The position numbers and the translations under genes are program-made. Positions 1 to 9,024 of a stretch of 64,000 nucleotides of DNA are shown one piece after another. The notes beneath the pieces are model-generated. The model searched no databases, was not told the DNA's origin, and saw only the letters and a list, made by a program, of their open reading frames with translations. The stretch's first letter is position 1. Each line of letters starts with the position of its first letter. Origin of the DNA: Mesorhizobium loti R88b (GTDB lineage Bacteria; Pseudomonadota; Alphaproteobacteria; Rhizobiales; Rhizobiaceae); contig NZ_CP033367.1 of NCBI RefSeq assembly GCF_013170845.1, positions 5,891,001-5,955,000 of the forward strand. The letters are read 5' to 3'.

Positions 1-441
1 GGCGAGGAAGATGCCGAGATTGCGATCCTGCGCTGCTGAGGTCGGAGATCGCGCAAGCAACTGGCCGGGCAGATAGGTGACCAGACGGATGATGCGCGGC
101 GCCGATCCACCGACGCTGACCGCGAACTGCGCTTCGCCCGCAAGGCTCTTGCGTACCGAAGGGACCGGCAAGGTCGGGTCGATGGCGAGGATGTGGTCCA
201 GCGCCTTGTTCTGGAAATCGGTAAAGCCGGCTTCTTCCGCCGGGTGGGAGACCTTCAGGACGAACTGGCCCTCGCCGTCGGTCTGGATGTGGAAATTGTG
301 GTCGCGTTCGCCGGGTAACGGGCGCGCACTGCCGGTGAGGCCGTAGTGCCGGCGCAAGATGGCCAACGCGTCGGCGATCGAAACGTCAGGCGCGTCCTCG
401 GCGAGCGTTTCTCCGAAGCCGTCAGTCACGGCTGCGTTCAT
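1..441 (-). CDS. Phosphotransferase (APH-like) N-terminal part, gene cut by window edge
   Basis: The frame is open from ATG at 441 leftward to base 1, giving 147 residues without a stop. It is the start of a longer protein. The segment LPGERDHNFHIQ followed by FVLKVSHP looks like the N-lobe of an aminoglycoside-phosphotransferase/hydroxylysine-kinase fold. In rhizobia such a domain is often fused to a class III aminotransferase, but that part would lie outside the window, so the fusion is an inference. The start ATG overlaps the TGA of the M20 deacylase (ATGA at 438-441), so the two are translationally coupled and probably act in one pathway on an amino compound. Confidence 0.7.
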   Translation of the reverse strand, partial: MNAAVTDGFGETLAEDAPDVSIADALAILRRHYGLTGSARPLPGERDHNFHIQTDGEGQFVLKVSHPAEEAGFTDFQNKALDHILAIDPTLPVPSVRKSLAGEAQFAVSVGGSAPRIIRLVTYLPGQLLARSPTSAAQDRNLGIFLA

Positions 442-1739
442 GAGCTCATCTCCGGATCGGTGGGCTCAAGACCGCACCAGTCGGCGATGAACAGCGCAAT
501 GGTCTGGGTGACCTTGCGCACCGAATCGAGATCGACGGCCTCGTCATAACCATGCGGCATGCGGCAGATCGGGCCGTAGACGATTGCCGGCGTGTCGGCA
601 TAGAGGCCGAAGAAGCGTGCATCCGTCGTCGCCGAGGTGACATGCTCCTGCAGCGGCTCGCCCCACACGGCGGTATGGCTACGGCGCAGCACGGCTTCCA
701 TCTCGTCGGCACCCTCCAGCACATAGCCCTCGGCCATGAAGCCGTTGTAGCTCATTGTGGGCGGGCGATTGGCAAGGAACGGATCGGCGCGCGCCGCTTC
801 GGCGATGCAGGCTTCTAGCTCGGCCCTGGCATCTTCGAGGCGTTGGCCGGGATAGGTGGCGACACGCATCTCGAAGACACAGCGTGCCGGAACGCTCGAT
901 GTCCACTCGCCACCCTCGATCTTGCCGAGGTTGAAGCGGATCGGGTGCGGGTGATTGCAAAAATGCGGATCATCGATCTTGCGCGCGTTCCAGACGATTT
1001 CGAGCTGCTTCAGGGCCTGGATGATGACGAAGGCTTTCTCGATGGCATTGGCGCCGGCCGAGAAAGCCCCTGACGCATGCTGCGGATCGCCGTCAACCTC
1101 GACCCTGAACCAGATCGGCCCGACCTGCGCGCGCATCAGCCTCGGTTCCAGCGGCTCGGGAATGAAGGCGGCATCGGCGCGGTAGCCGCGCTGCAGACAA
1201 GCGAGCGCGCCATTGCCGGTGCATTCCTCCTCGACCACCGACTGGAGGTAAACATTCGCGGCCGGCTGATAGCCAAGGCCGCGCAAGGCGGCCAGCGCGT
1301 AGAGACAGGCGGACAGGCCGGCCTTCATGTCGCCGGCGCCGCGGCCATGCATCCAGCCATCCTCGATCGCCGGATCGTAGGGATCACGCTCCCAGCGGTC
1401 GAGCGGTCCCGTCGGCACCACATCGATATGGCCGTTGAGGATCAGCGAGCGGCCGGTGGCTTTTCGCGGCGTGTGGGTGGCAACGACATTGAAAGCGTCA
1501 TCGTAGGAAACCGCCACCGGCGAAAACCCCGGCAGGTCGCGGATCGCATCGACATCGACACGCCACATGTCGACCGCATAGCCATCGGCCTGGTAGGCAG
1601 CCGCCATGAAGGATTGCGCAGCGTGCTCCTCGCCACGCTGGGAGGGAAAGCGCACGAGGTCGGCCAGGAACGCGACTTGCCGCGCGAAGCCGTCATCGAC
1701 CGCGCTTAGAATGGCTTCGTCGGCAATTCGCTCAGGCAT
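438..1739 (-). CDS. M20 family deacylase/peptidase (ArgE/DapE-like)
   Basis: 433 residues. Metal-binding motifs of M20 zinc hydrolases are visible: H104 and D106 in NGHIDVVP, D137 in GRGAGDMKAG, and the Glu pair E170-E171 in VVEEECTGNG. The family removes acyl groups or cleaves amide bonds of N-acyl amino acids; the substrate is unknown here. I start at the ATG at 1739 (MPERIADE), with GGAAAG about 10 bases upstream; an ATG 13 codons earlier lies inside a promoter-like AT-rich stretch with a CATAT-CTC-ATATG dyad at 1769-1781. It overlaps the next leftward gene by ATGA, so it is co-translated with the kinase-like gene. Confidence 0.85.
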   Translation of the reverse strand: MPERIADEAILSAVDDGFARQVAFLADLVRFPSQRGEEHAAQSFMAAAYQADGYAVDMWRVDVDAIRDLPGFSPVAVSYDDAFNVVATHTPRKATGRSLILNGHIDVVPTGPLDRWERDPYDPAIEDGWMHGRGAGDMKAGLSACLYALAALRGLGYQPAANVYLQSVVEEECTGNGALACLQRGYRADAAFIPEPLEPRLMRAQVGPIWFRVEVDGDPQHASGAFSAGANAIEKAFVIIQALKQLEIVWNARKIDDPHFCNHPHPIRFNLGKIEGGEWTSSVPARCVFEMRVATYPGQRLEDARAELEACIAEAARADPFLANRPPTMSYNGFMAEGYVLEGADEMEAVLRRSHTAVWGEPLQEHVTSATTDARFFGLYADTPAIVYGPICRMPHGYDEAVDLDSVRKVTQTIALFIADWCGLEPTDPEMSS

Positions 1740-1768
1740 GATATTCCGCTTTCCCGTGAATGGTGTAT

Positions 1769-1781
1769 CATATCTCATATG
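1769..1781. promoter_or_regulatory. Short dyad in divergent promoter region (M20 gene / GNAT gene)
   Basis: Arms CATAT and ATATG flank CTC in the only AT-rich part of the 1740-1915 gap between two divergent genes. The position fits an operator or core promoter. No regulator can be assigned from sequence; arms of five bases could arise by chance. Confidence 0.35.
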
Positions 1782-1915
1782 CCATTTCCCGCGAATTCAA
1801 GAGACAGGTCGGGCCAAAATCATGGCCCAACCCGGGAAGCTCTTGGCAGGCGAGCACAGAGTTGGCATCAGCTTCCACCATGCCGGCAAAGCTGCGCGGC
1901 AGAGATCGAGGACAG

Positions 1916-2563
1916 ATGCTGGTCACAGAAGGCCCATTGCCGGATGAAATCACCGATCTCACGTCCGGCTACCGGCGCGTGCCGGCCGGCAAGATCGTCA
2001 ATGCGGTGACGTGGATGGAAGCGCGTGCCCCGGTGCCTGACCTCGCGCAACCGCTGGCAATGACCCGCATCACAAACCCCGACAGCGCCGCCTACCGCGC
2101 GATCTTCCTCGAGATCGGCGCTCCCTGGCTTTGGGATCGCGCCGCCGAAATGTCGGATGCCGAAATGTCAGCGCATTTTGCCGACCCTCGCCAGCATGTC
2201 TATTACGGCCATGATGAACGCGGCGACCATGTCGGCATGGTCGAATTCTCCGTGGCCGACGACACAGAGATAGAGATCACCTATTTCGGCCTGTTTCCCT
2301 CCTTGACCGGCCGGGGCCTTGGCAAAAGGCTGATGGCCGGCGCGCTCGACCAGGCATGGCGCCTCGGCCCCGGCCGCATCTGGCTGCACACCAGCAGCAT
2401 CGATCATCACAGCGTCATCGGCTTCTACCGGGCTTGCGGGTTCGAGCCTTATGCGGCCGGTTTCGAAATCACCGAAGATCCCCGGATCAAGGGAACCCTG
2501 CCGCGCGACGCAGCCCCGCAAATCCCGTTGATCGAAACGGAATGGGTGCCCGGCGCCAGATGA
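1916..2563 (+). CDS. GNAT family N-acetyltransferase
   Basis: 215 residues. The acetyl-CoA binding motif A is visible as LTGRGLGKRLM, preceded by a beta strand (EITYFGLFP) and followed by SVIGFYRACGF, the usual C-terminal GNAT signature. It would transfer acetyl from acetyl-CoA to an amine of a small molecule or protein. The ATG at 1916 is chosen because GAGG lies five bases upstream; a longer open frame from 1760 runs through the divergent promoter region. Its TGA overlaps the ATG of the LuxR regulator (ATGA at 2560-2563), so the two are coupled. Confidence 0.82.
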   Translation: MLVTEGPLPDEITDLTSGYRRVPAGKIVNAVTWMEARAPVPDLAQPLAMTRITNPDSAAYRAIFLEIGAPWLWDRAAEMSDAEMSAHFADPRQHVYYGHDERGDHVGMVEFSVADDTEIEITYFGLFPSLTGRGLGKRLMAGALDQAWRLGPGRIWLHTSSIDHHSVIGFYRACGFEPYAAGFEITEDPRIKGTLPRDAAPQIPLIETEWVPGAR

Positions 2564-5271
2564 GACCATCGTCGCAACCTGCCAGCCAGGCATCACCCCA
2601 CCATCGCCGGTGGGTGCGGCGCGAGAGCATCCTGTCGAGGCTGGAGCGGCATGTCGACACACGCATCGTTTTGTTCGCCGCGCCTGCAGGCTTCGGCAAG
2701 TCGACGACGATGGCGCAGTGGGCCGCCGAAGTCGCGCGGCTCGGCCGGCTGACCGCATGGCTGTCCTGCGAGACGACAGACAATGACGAAGGCGCCTTCC
2801 TATCGCATCTGGTCGGCGCGCTGCGCCATCTCGTCCAGAACCCGGCCGAACTCGACCTTGCCTTCCAGTCGAGCCCGATCCCGCAGCTCGATGTGGTGCT
2901 CGCCGCACTTGTCGCGGGTCTTGCAGCGCGCGACGCCGACATCACGCTGTTCTTCGACGACTACCACGCCATCGAAGCGCCGGCGGTGAAGCGGTTCATG
3001 GAGCGCCTGACCCGGCAGGCGCCCGCCAACGTCGCCTTCGTCATTGGTTCGCGCAACCTGCCCGACCTGCAGCTCGGCAAGCTCAGGGTGCTCGGCGACG
3101 TTTTCGAGATCGGTCCGGACGATCTGCGTTTCGCCTCTTCCGAAGCCGAAGCCTTCTTCAACGACAAGCTGGGCCTTAGCGTCAGCAGCGGCACGGTGGA
3201 AACCTTGTGCTCGCGGACCGAAGGCTGGGCCGCCGGCCTGCAACTCGCCTCGCTGTCGCTCAGTGCCGCGCATGCTCCGGAAACCGTCATCGGCAATTTC
3301 ACCGGCGCCAACCGCAACGTCGCCGATTTCCTGATGGGCGAAGTCTTTCTGGAGCTGCCGCCGGACCTGGCGAAATTCCTGCTCCACAGTTCGATCTTCG
3401 AGCGCTTCAGCGCCGAGGCCTGCCGGGCAGTCTTGCGCGCGGCTGACGCCGAGGCCGACATCACCGAGATCGAGACCCGTAATCTGTTCCTGGTGCCGCT
3501 CGACGAGGAGCGGCGCTGGTTCCGCTACCATCATCTGTTCCACGACTTCCTCAGCCGTGAACTGGAACGGCGCGAGCCGGAGATGATCGCCCCGCTGCAT
3601 CTGGCCGCCGCCGAATGGTTCGGCGAACGCAAGATGCTGACCGAAGCCATCGGACACGCGCTCGCCGCCGGCGACCAGGCGCGTGCGGCGGTGTTCGTCG
3701 AAAACAACGCGCTCGAGCTCATCGCCCAGTGCCAGTTGCTCTATGTGCGCCAGTTGCTGGCACTGCTGCCGCGGAAACTGGTCGACCAGCGCATCCGGCT
3801 GCAGCTCGTGGTGCTGTGGCTGGCGGTGCACTCAAGCCAGCCCGAGATCGCACAGCAGACGCTGGCCAATGCGCGCAAGCTGGTCGAAACCGGGCCGACG
3901 GATAGCAATGATCCGGGCACGCTGACCGGCACCACGATCGAAGCCGAGATCGCTGTCCTCGATGCCGCCGTGCACAGCACGCTGGAGCGGTTCGAGGCCG
4001 CGCGCGATACCGCGCTGGCCGCCCTGCGCATCATCGCCCCCGATGCCTGGTTCATGGAGGGTGCCACCGCCAATGTCATCGGCTACAATCTCTACGCGCT
4101 GGGCGACCTCGAAGGCGCACGCGCGGCAGCAGACGCAGCACGCAAGGCGCATGAGCGGAGCGGCAGCCTGCTCGGCGTCACCATCGCCAATTGCTACATG
4201 GCCGTCATCGAACGCTCGGCCGGCCGCCTGCCCGCCGCAGAAAGGCTGCTGCGCAACACGATCATCGAGGCGAGGACGCGGATCGGCGCGAACTCCTATG
4301 CCGAGGCGCTGGCCGGGACGCTGCTGGCCGAACTTGCCTACGAGACCAACGCGTCCGGCGAGGCGCTGACGCTGGTCGAGAATCTGGGACCACTGATCGA
4401 GGGCGCGGCGGTCATCGTCTATCCCCTAGCCAGCGTGCCAACCTATGCCCGCGTGCTGCAGCTGACCGGTCGCGGCGACGCCGCACTCGACATGCTGGAG
4501 CGCGTCTACCAGCGCGTGCGCGGCTCGGTCTACCGTCGCCTCGCTTCGGTGCTGGTGCATGATCGCATCCGGCTGCTGCTGGACCAGAACCGCGTCACCG
4601 AGGCGCGCGCATTGCTGAGCGAGCATCGCCGCGAAAGCGCTGAGACCGCCCCTACTGTCGCCAACGAATTCGAGTTCTTCGCCGAGGGCAGGCTGCTGAC
4701 GGCGGAGAAATCCTACGCGGCGGCGGCGACGATTTTCGACACGCTGCTGGAGCGAACGAAAAGCAGCGGGCGCATGCGCCGCCACATCCTGGCGCTGATC
4801 CTGCGCGCCAAGAATGCCGGCCATGACCCGCGCGAGGCCGACCGCCATCTCCTCGAAGCGCTGCGTCTTGCCCAGCCCTCCGGCTTCATCCGCTCCTTCG
4901 TCGACGAGGGCAGGCCTGTCGTCGACGGGTTGATGCGGCTGCGGGCGGCGCAGGCAAAGACCGATCCCGCCCTGTCGGCCTATGCAACGCGCATCATCGA
5001 TGCCGCGCAGACCATGCCCATGGCGACGCGCAAGCCCGCCGCACCAGCCGAGAAGGAACAGCTCACCCAACGCGAATCCCAACTGCTGCACTGCCTGTCG
5101 GAGGGCATGTCCAACAAGGATATCGCGGTTGCGCTGTCGGTGAGCGAAACAACGGTGAAATGGCATTTGAAGAACATTTTCGGCAAGCTTTCGGTGTCGA
5201 ACCGCGTGCAGGCCGTGCGCGCCGCGCAGGCCGCCGCAAACCTCCGTCCCCCTCCGAAAGGAGGGGCATAG
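2560..5271 (+). CDS. MalT-like LuxR family ATP-dependent transcriptional regulator
   Basis: 903 residues, close to E. coli MalT (about 900). Walker A APAGFGKST lies near residues 41-49 and a Walker B-like LFFDDYHAIE near 130, marking a STAND-type NTPase. The middle is an alpha-helical, TPR-like region. A LuxR helix-turn-helix is at the extreme C terminus (LTQRESQLLHCLSEGMSNKD, then SVSETTVKWHLKNIF). Such proteins are large ligand- and ATP-gated activators. The start at 2560 overlaps the GNAT stop; the open frame extends further upstream only as a shadow. The last codons (RPPPKGGA) are formed by a palindromic hairpin element that spans the stop codon. The natural target could be the deacetylase/ABC operon just downstream, which is an inference from position. 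Confidence 0.88.
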   Translation: MRPSSQPASQASPHHRRWVRRESILSRLERHVDTRIVLFAAPAGFGKSTTMAQWAAEVARLGRLTAWLSCETTDNDEGAFLSHLVGALRHLVQNPAELDLAFQSSPIPQLDVVLAALVAGLAARDADITLFFDDYHAIEAPAVKRFMERLTRQAPANVAFVIGSRNLPDLQLGKLRVLGDVFEIGPDDLRFASSEAEAFFNDKLGLSVSSGTVETLCSRTEGWAAGLQLASLSLSAAHAPETVIGNFTGANRNVADFLMGEVFLELPPDLAKFLLHSSIFERFSAEACRAVLRAADAEADITEIETRNLFLVPLDEERRWFRYHHLFHDFLSRELERREPEMIAPLHLAAAEWFGERKMLTEAIGHALAAGDQARAAVFVENNALELIAQCQLLYVRQLLALLPRKLVDQRIRLQLVVLWLAVHSSQPEIAQQTLANARKLVETGPTDSNDPGTLTGTTIEAEIAVLDAAVHSTLERFEAARDTALAALRIIAPDAWFMEGATANVIGYNLYALGDLEGARAAADAARKAHERSGSLLGVTIANCYMAVIERSAGRLPAAERLLRNTIIEARTRIGANSYAEALAGTLLAELAYETNASGEALTLVENLGPLIEGAAVIVYPLASVPTYARVLQLTGRGDAALDMLERVYQRVRGSVYRRLASVLVHDRIRLLLDQNRVTEARALLSEHRRESAETAPTVANEFEFFAEGRLLTAEKSYAAAATIFDTLLERTKSSGRMRRHILALILRAKNAGHDPREADRHLLEALRLAQPSGFIRSFVDEGRPVVDGLMRLRAAQAKTDPALSAYATRIIDAAQTMPMATRKPAAPAEKEQLTQRESQLLHCLSEGMSNKDIAVALSVSETTVKWHLKNIFGKLSVSNRVQAVRAAQAAANLRPPPKGGA

Positions 5272-5297
5272 ATAACTGAACAGCCCTCCTTTCGGGG
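5249..5297. terminator. Palindromic hairpin element spanning the LuxR stop codon
   Basis: CCGAAAGGAGGG (5254-5265) pairs exactly with CCCTCCTTTCGG (5284-5295) around an 18-base loop that contains the TAG stop. A second, nested hairpin, CCCCTCC-GAAA-GGAGGGG (5249-5266), has a GNRA tetraloop. There is no T tract, so it resembles a rhizobial palindromic intergenic element more than a classical terminator. It may still end or protect the regulator mRNA. Confidence 0.6.
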
Positions 5298-5354
5298 CGG
5301 GCCATGCGATTGTTAGCCTGCTAGCGTCGTCTGGATTTCAGGGGACGCTAGCTT

Positions 5355-6476
5355 ATGGCGACAGGTTACGTTTTTCACGAACAGCTGATGTGGCATGACA
5401 CCGGCTCCAGCGCCGACATGATGCCTCCCGGCCGTTTCGTGGAACCCGGACGGCACCTGGAATCACCTGGATCGAAGCGCCGGCTTAACAACCTCATCCA
5501 GGTCAGCGGCCTGTCACGCCATCTGGTGCCAATCATTCCCGAACCGGTTTCGGTGGAGGACCTGCTGCGTGTGCATACGCAGCGCCACGTCGACGACATC
5601 AGAATGCTCAGCGAGCGCGGCTCCGGTTTCGCCGGGCCGCAGGCGCCGATCGGCCTCAACAGTTTCGATATCGCGCTATTGTCCGCCGGCACCACCTATG
5701 CGGCGATGCGCGCGGTGCTCACCGGACGGGTCGACAACGCCTATGCGCTGGCGCGGCCGCCGGGGCACCATGCCGAGCCCGACCAGGCGATGGGCAACTG
5801 CCTGTTCTCCAACATCGGCGTCTCCGTGCGCCGGCTGCAGCATGAGGGCCTGCTCGGCCGCGCAGCGATCGTCGACTGGGACGTGCATCATGGCAACGGC
5901 ACCGAGACGGTGTTTTATTCCGACCCATCAGTGCTGACCATTTCCCTGCACCAGGACAATCTCTATCCGACCGGACGCGGCGCGCTGGCCGACAATGGCA
6001 AGGGCGAAGGCGAAGGCTACAACATCAACATTCCGCTGCCGGCCGGCAGCGGCACCGGCGCCTATGAGGCAACCTTCGACCGCGTCGTCGCTCCTGCCTT
6101 GCGCGCCTACAGGCCGGACCTCGTCATCGTCGCGTCCGGCTTCGACGCCTCGGGCTTCGATCCGCTCGGCCGCATGATGCTGAACAGCGAATGCTTCCGG
6201 CGCCTTGCCGCCCGCATGGTGGCGCTGGCCGCCGAGACATCGAACGGGCGCCTGATGATGAGCCATGAAGGCGGCTATTCCGAGGGCTATGTGCCATTCT
6301 GCGGCCATGCCGTCATCGAGACGCTGGCCAATCACCGCACCGAAGTGATCGACCCGCTGTCGGACCATATCGACGAATGGGCCGGGCAGGACTTGCAGCC
6401 GCATCAGGCAGCGGTGATCGATGCCGCCGAGGGCCTGCTCGCCGGCCTGCGTCAACGCCTCGCCAGTGCTGCCTGA
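5355..6476 (+). CDS. Class II histone deacetylase-like amidohydrolase (acetylpolyamine/acylamine deacetylase)
   Basis: 373 residues, arginase/deacetylase fold. Catalytic His pair H138-H139 in RPPGHHAEP, zinc ligands D176 and H178 in DWDVHHGNG, and a third Asp ligand in ASGFDASGFDP are all present. Bacterial members remove acetyl groups from polyamines or other small acylated amines; they have no histone substrate. GGGGA lies about ten bases before the ATG. The gene sits four bases upstream of a LIV-type ABC importer and is almost certainly co-transcribed with it, so its substrate probably enters through that transporter. The exact substrate cannot be read from sequence. Confidence 0.87.
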   Translation: MATGYVFHEQLMWHDTGSSADMMPPGRFVEPGRHLESPGSKRRLNNLIQVSGLSRHLVPIIPEPVSVEDLLRVHTQRHVDDIRMLSERGSGFAGPQAPIGLNSFDIALLSAGTTYAAMRAVLTGRVDNAYALARPPGHHAEPDQAMGNCLFSNIGVSVRRLQHEGLLGRAAIVDWDVHHGNGTETVFYSDPSVLTISLHQDNLYPTGRGALADNGKGEGEGYNINIPLPAGSGTGAYEATFDRVVAPALRAYRPDLVIVASGFDASGFDPLGRMMLNSECFRRLAARMVALAAETSNGRLMMSHEGGYSEGYVPFCGHAVIETLANHRTEVIDPLSDHIDEWAGQDLQPHQAAVIDAAEGLLAGLRQRLASAA

Positions 6477-6480
6477 CACG

Positions 6481-7338
6481 ATGGATTTTCTGATCACCAC
6501 GCTCCTCAATGCGCTGACGCTGATCAGCATCCTGATGCTGGTCGGGCTTGGGCTGGCGATCAGCTTCGGCCTGATGAACGTGACCAACCTGGCGCATGGC
6601 GAGTTCGTTACCGTCGGCGCCTTCGCGGTCTATTTCGTCCAGAGCATCGGCGGTTCGTTCTGGCTGGGACTCGCCGCCGCGCCCATCGCCGGCGCGGTGG
6701 TCGGCTGCATCCTGGAATTCGCCATCATCCGCCATCTCTATTCGCGGCCGGTATCGACCGTGCTTGCCACCTGGGGCGTCAGCCTGATCCTGCAGCAAGG
6801 GCTGGAACTGATCTTCGGCATCGGCGCCAAGCCGGTGACGCCACCAATCGAGGGCACGCTCGACCTTTTCTTCACCGTCTATCCCGCCTATCGGCTGATC
6901 CTGATCGCCATTGCCATGCTGACCTTGCTCGGCGTCGTCCTGCTAATCAGCCGGACATCGTTCGGGCTGGATATCCGCACAGTCATCCAGAACCGCGAGA
7001 TGGCCGAGAGCGTCGGCATCAACACGCGGCGCACCTACGCCATCGCCTTCACCTTCGGCGCGGCCATCGCCGGGCTTGCCGGCGGGCTGGTCGCACCGCT
7101 GGCAATCGTGCTGCCGCAGATGGGCGTGAACTATCTCGCCAACGCGTTCTTTGTCGTCATCGTCGGCGGCGTCGGCTCGATCGGCGGGCTCGTCGCCGGC
7201 AGCGTCTTCGTCGGCGGGCTGACCAGCGTGCTCAACTACCAGATCTCGCCATCGCTGGCGCAGGCGATCGTGCTGCTCGCGGCCATCGTTGCCGTGCGGC
7301 TGCGGCCCAACGGCCTGTTCAACGGAGCGTCGCGATGA
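6481..7338 (+). CDS. Branched-chain-type ABC transporter permease (LivH family)
   Basis: 285 residues, almost entirely hydrophobic, with about eight membrane spans. The LivH-family hallmark GLMNVTNLAHGEFV is near the N terminus and VGGVGSIGGLVAG near the C terminus. It forms half of the inner-membrane channel of a LIV/urea/amide importer. The ATG at 6481 lies four bases after the deacetylase stop; a frame reading from 6421 only overlaps the deacetylase. It overlaps the next permease gene by ATGA. Confidence 0.9.
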   Translation: MDFLITTLLNALTLISILMLVGLGLAISFGLMNVTNLAHGEFVTVGAFAVYFVQSIGGSFWLGLAAAPIAGAVVGCILEFAIIRHLYSRPVSTVLATWGVSLILQQGLELIFGIGAKPVTPPIEGTLDLFFTVYPAYRLILIAIAMLTLLGVVLLISRTSFGLDIRTVIQNREMAESVGINTRRTYAIAFTFGAAIAGLAGGLVAPLAIVLPQMGVNYLANAFFVVIVGGVGSIGGLVAGSVFVGGLTSVLNYQISPSLAQAIVLLAAIVAVRLRPNGLFNGASR

Positions 7339-8321
7339 TCGCCCGCGACCGCAACTGGCTGCTGATCTTCGCCGTCTGCGTGGTGCTCGCGGTTCTCTAT
7401 CCGCTCTTCGCCGACGGCTACCAGCTGACTGTCATCCGCGACGCGCTGATCTTCGGCCTGTTCGCTGCCAGCCTCGATTTCTTCTGGGGCCGCACCGGCA
7501 TCCTGTGTTTCGGCCACGCCGCCTTCTTCGGCATTGGTGGCTACATCATGGCGCTGGTCACGCTCAACGACGCCATCCCCTTCGGCAGCCAGCTCGGCAT
7601 TTTGGGCGCGGTGACGGGGGCTGGCTTCGTCGCCGCCATCATCGGCTACTTCCTGTTCTTCGGCGGCATCCGTGGCAGCTACTTCACCATCGTCACGCTC
7701 GCCATGGGTGTTATCTGCCAGCAGGCCGCGGTCTCCTGGAGCTCGGTCACCGGCGGCGACAGCGGCCTGATCGGCATTCCGCCAATCGAGTTCGATATCG
7801 GCGGGACGCATGTCGATCTCAGCCAGGACATGCCCTCCTACATCTTCGTCGCCGCCATCGTCGCGGTGGTCGTGCTGGCACTGTGGTCGATCAGCCGTGG
7901 CCGCTGGGGCACGGTGCTGACCGCCATCCAGGACAATGAGGTTCGGGCAGCAGCGCTCGGCCACAACGCGCCGCTACGACTGCTCGTCACCTTCGTCCTG
8001 TCCGCCGCCATCGCCGGGCTTGCCGGCGCGCTCTATGTCTGCATGGCAGGGCTGGTGGCGCCCGACCTCTCCGGATTGCTTCTGTCGACGGAAGTCATCG
8101 TCTGGGTGGCCGTCGGCGGGCGCGGCACGCTGCTTGGCCCGGTGCTGGGCGCGATCGCCATCCAGCGCGCGCAGCAGACGATCTCAAGCTTCAACCCGAG
8201 CCTGTGGCCGCTGCTGCTCGGCTGCGTCTTCGTTATCATCGTCTTCGTCTTGCCGGACGGCATCCTGTCGATCTACGCGCGGCTAAAGAGTCTGTTCAAA
8301 GGCCGGAGGCGCGCGCTATGA
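7335..8321 (+). CDS. Branched-chain-type ABC transporter permease (LivM family)
   Basis: 328 residues with about nine hydrophobic spans. LivM features include CFGHAAFFGIGGY and the conserved cytoplasmic stretch GRWGTVLTAIQDNEVRAAAL that contacts the ATPase. It is the second channel subunit. ATGA overlaps at both ends (7335-7338 and 8318-8321) show tight translational coupling across the operon. Confidence 0.9.
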   Translation: MIARDRNWLLIFAVCVVLAVLYPLFADGYQLTVIRDALIFGLFAASLDFFWGRTGILCFGHAAFFGIGGYIMALVTLNDAIPFGSQLGILGAVTGAGFVAAIIGYFLFFGGIRGSYFTIVTLAMGVICQQAAVSWSSVTGGDSGLIGIPPIEFDIGGTHVDLSQDMPSYIFVAAIVAVVVLALWSISRGRWGTVLTAIQDNEVRAAALGHNAPLRLLVTFVLSAAIAGLAGALYVCMAGLVAPDLSGLLLSTEVIVWVAVGGRGTLLGPVLGAIAIQRAQQTISSFNPSLWPLLLGCVFVIIVFVLPDGILSIYARLKSLFKGRRRAL

Positions 8322-9022
8322 GCGATGTCCTGCTCCAGGCCGAAAATGTCGGCATCCGCTTTGGCGGACTGCAAGCGCTGGAAGGGTTGAACCTGACCGT
8401 GCGCGACAAGGAACTCTGCTGCATCATCGGGCCGAACGGCGCCGGCAAGAGCACTTTCCTCAATGTGCTGACCGGCACGCTGCGCCCGACCAGCGGCAGC
8501 GTGCGCTTCCTCGGCCACGATATAGCCGGCCTGCCGCTGCACCGCATCGCCCGGCTCGGCATCGCGCGAAAATTCCAGATCCCGTCGATCTTCCCGAGCC
8601 TCTCGGTCGAGGACAATCTGAAGGTAGCGCGGTGGGGGGCGCCCTCGCCGGTTCGCCCGGCCCGTGAGTTGCTGGAACTGGTCGCGCTCGGCAGTCGTGC
8701 CGCCACGCTGGCCGGCGAACTCGCGCATGGCCAGAAGCAATTGCTGGAGATCGGCATGGCGCTGGCGATCGAGCCAAGGCTGCTGCTGCTCGACGAGCCC
8801 ACCGCCGGCATGACGCCGCAGGAAACGCTGGCAACCGCCGAGATGCTGCTGCGGCTCAAGGGCGAATTCTCGATCGTCGCCGTCGAACACGACATCCGCT
8901 TCGTGCGGGCGCTGAACTGCGAGACGCTGGTGCTGCATCAGGGGCGCCGGCTGCGCAGCGGTCCTTTCCACGACATCGAGACCGACGAAATGGTCCGCGA
9001 CGTCTATCTGGGGAGGCGCTGA
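8318..9022 (+). CDS. ABC transporter ATP-binding protein (LivG family)
   Basis: 234 residues. Walker A GPNGAGKST, Walker B LLLLDEPTAGM, and a switch His in VAVEHDIRFV. The ABC signature reads AHGQKQLLEIGMAL, lacking the usual LSGG; this AHGQ form is typical of urea/amide-type LivG proteins (UrtD/FmdE-like). The start at 8318 overlaps the permease stop by ATGA. Confidence 0.9.
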   Translation: MSDVLLQAENVGIRFGGLQALEGLNLTVRDKELCCIIGPNGAGKSTFLNVLTGTLRPTSGSVRFLGHDIAGLPLHRIARLGIARKFQIPSIFPSLSVEDNLKVARWGAPSPVRPARELLELVALGSRAATLAGELAHGQKQLLEIGMALAIEPRLLLLDEPTAGMTPQETLATAEMLLRLKGEFSIVAVEHDIRFVRALNCETLVLHQGRRLRSGPFHDIETDEMVRDVYLGRR

Positions 9023-9024
9023 CC

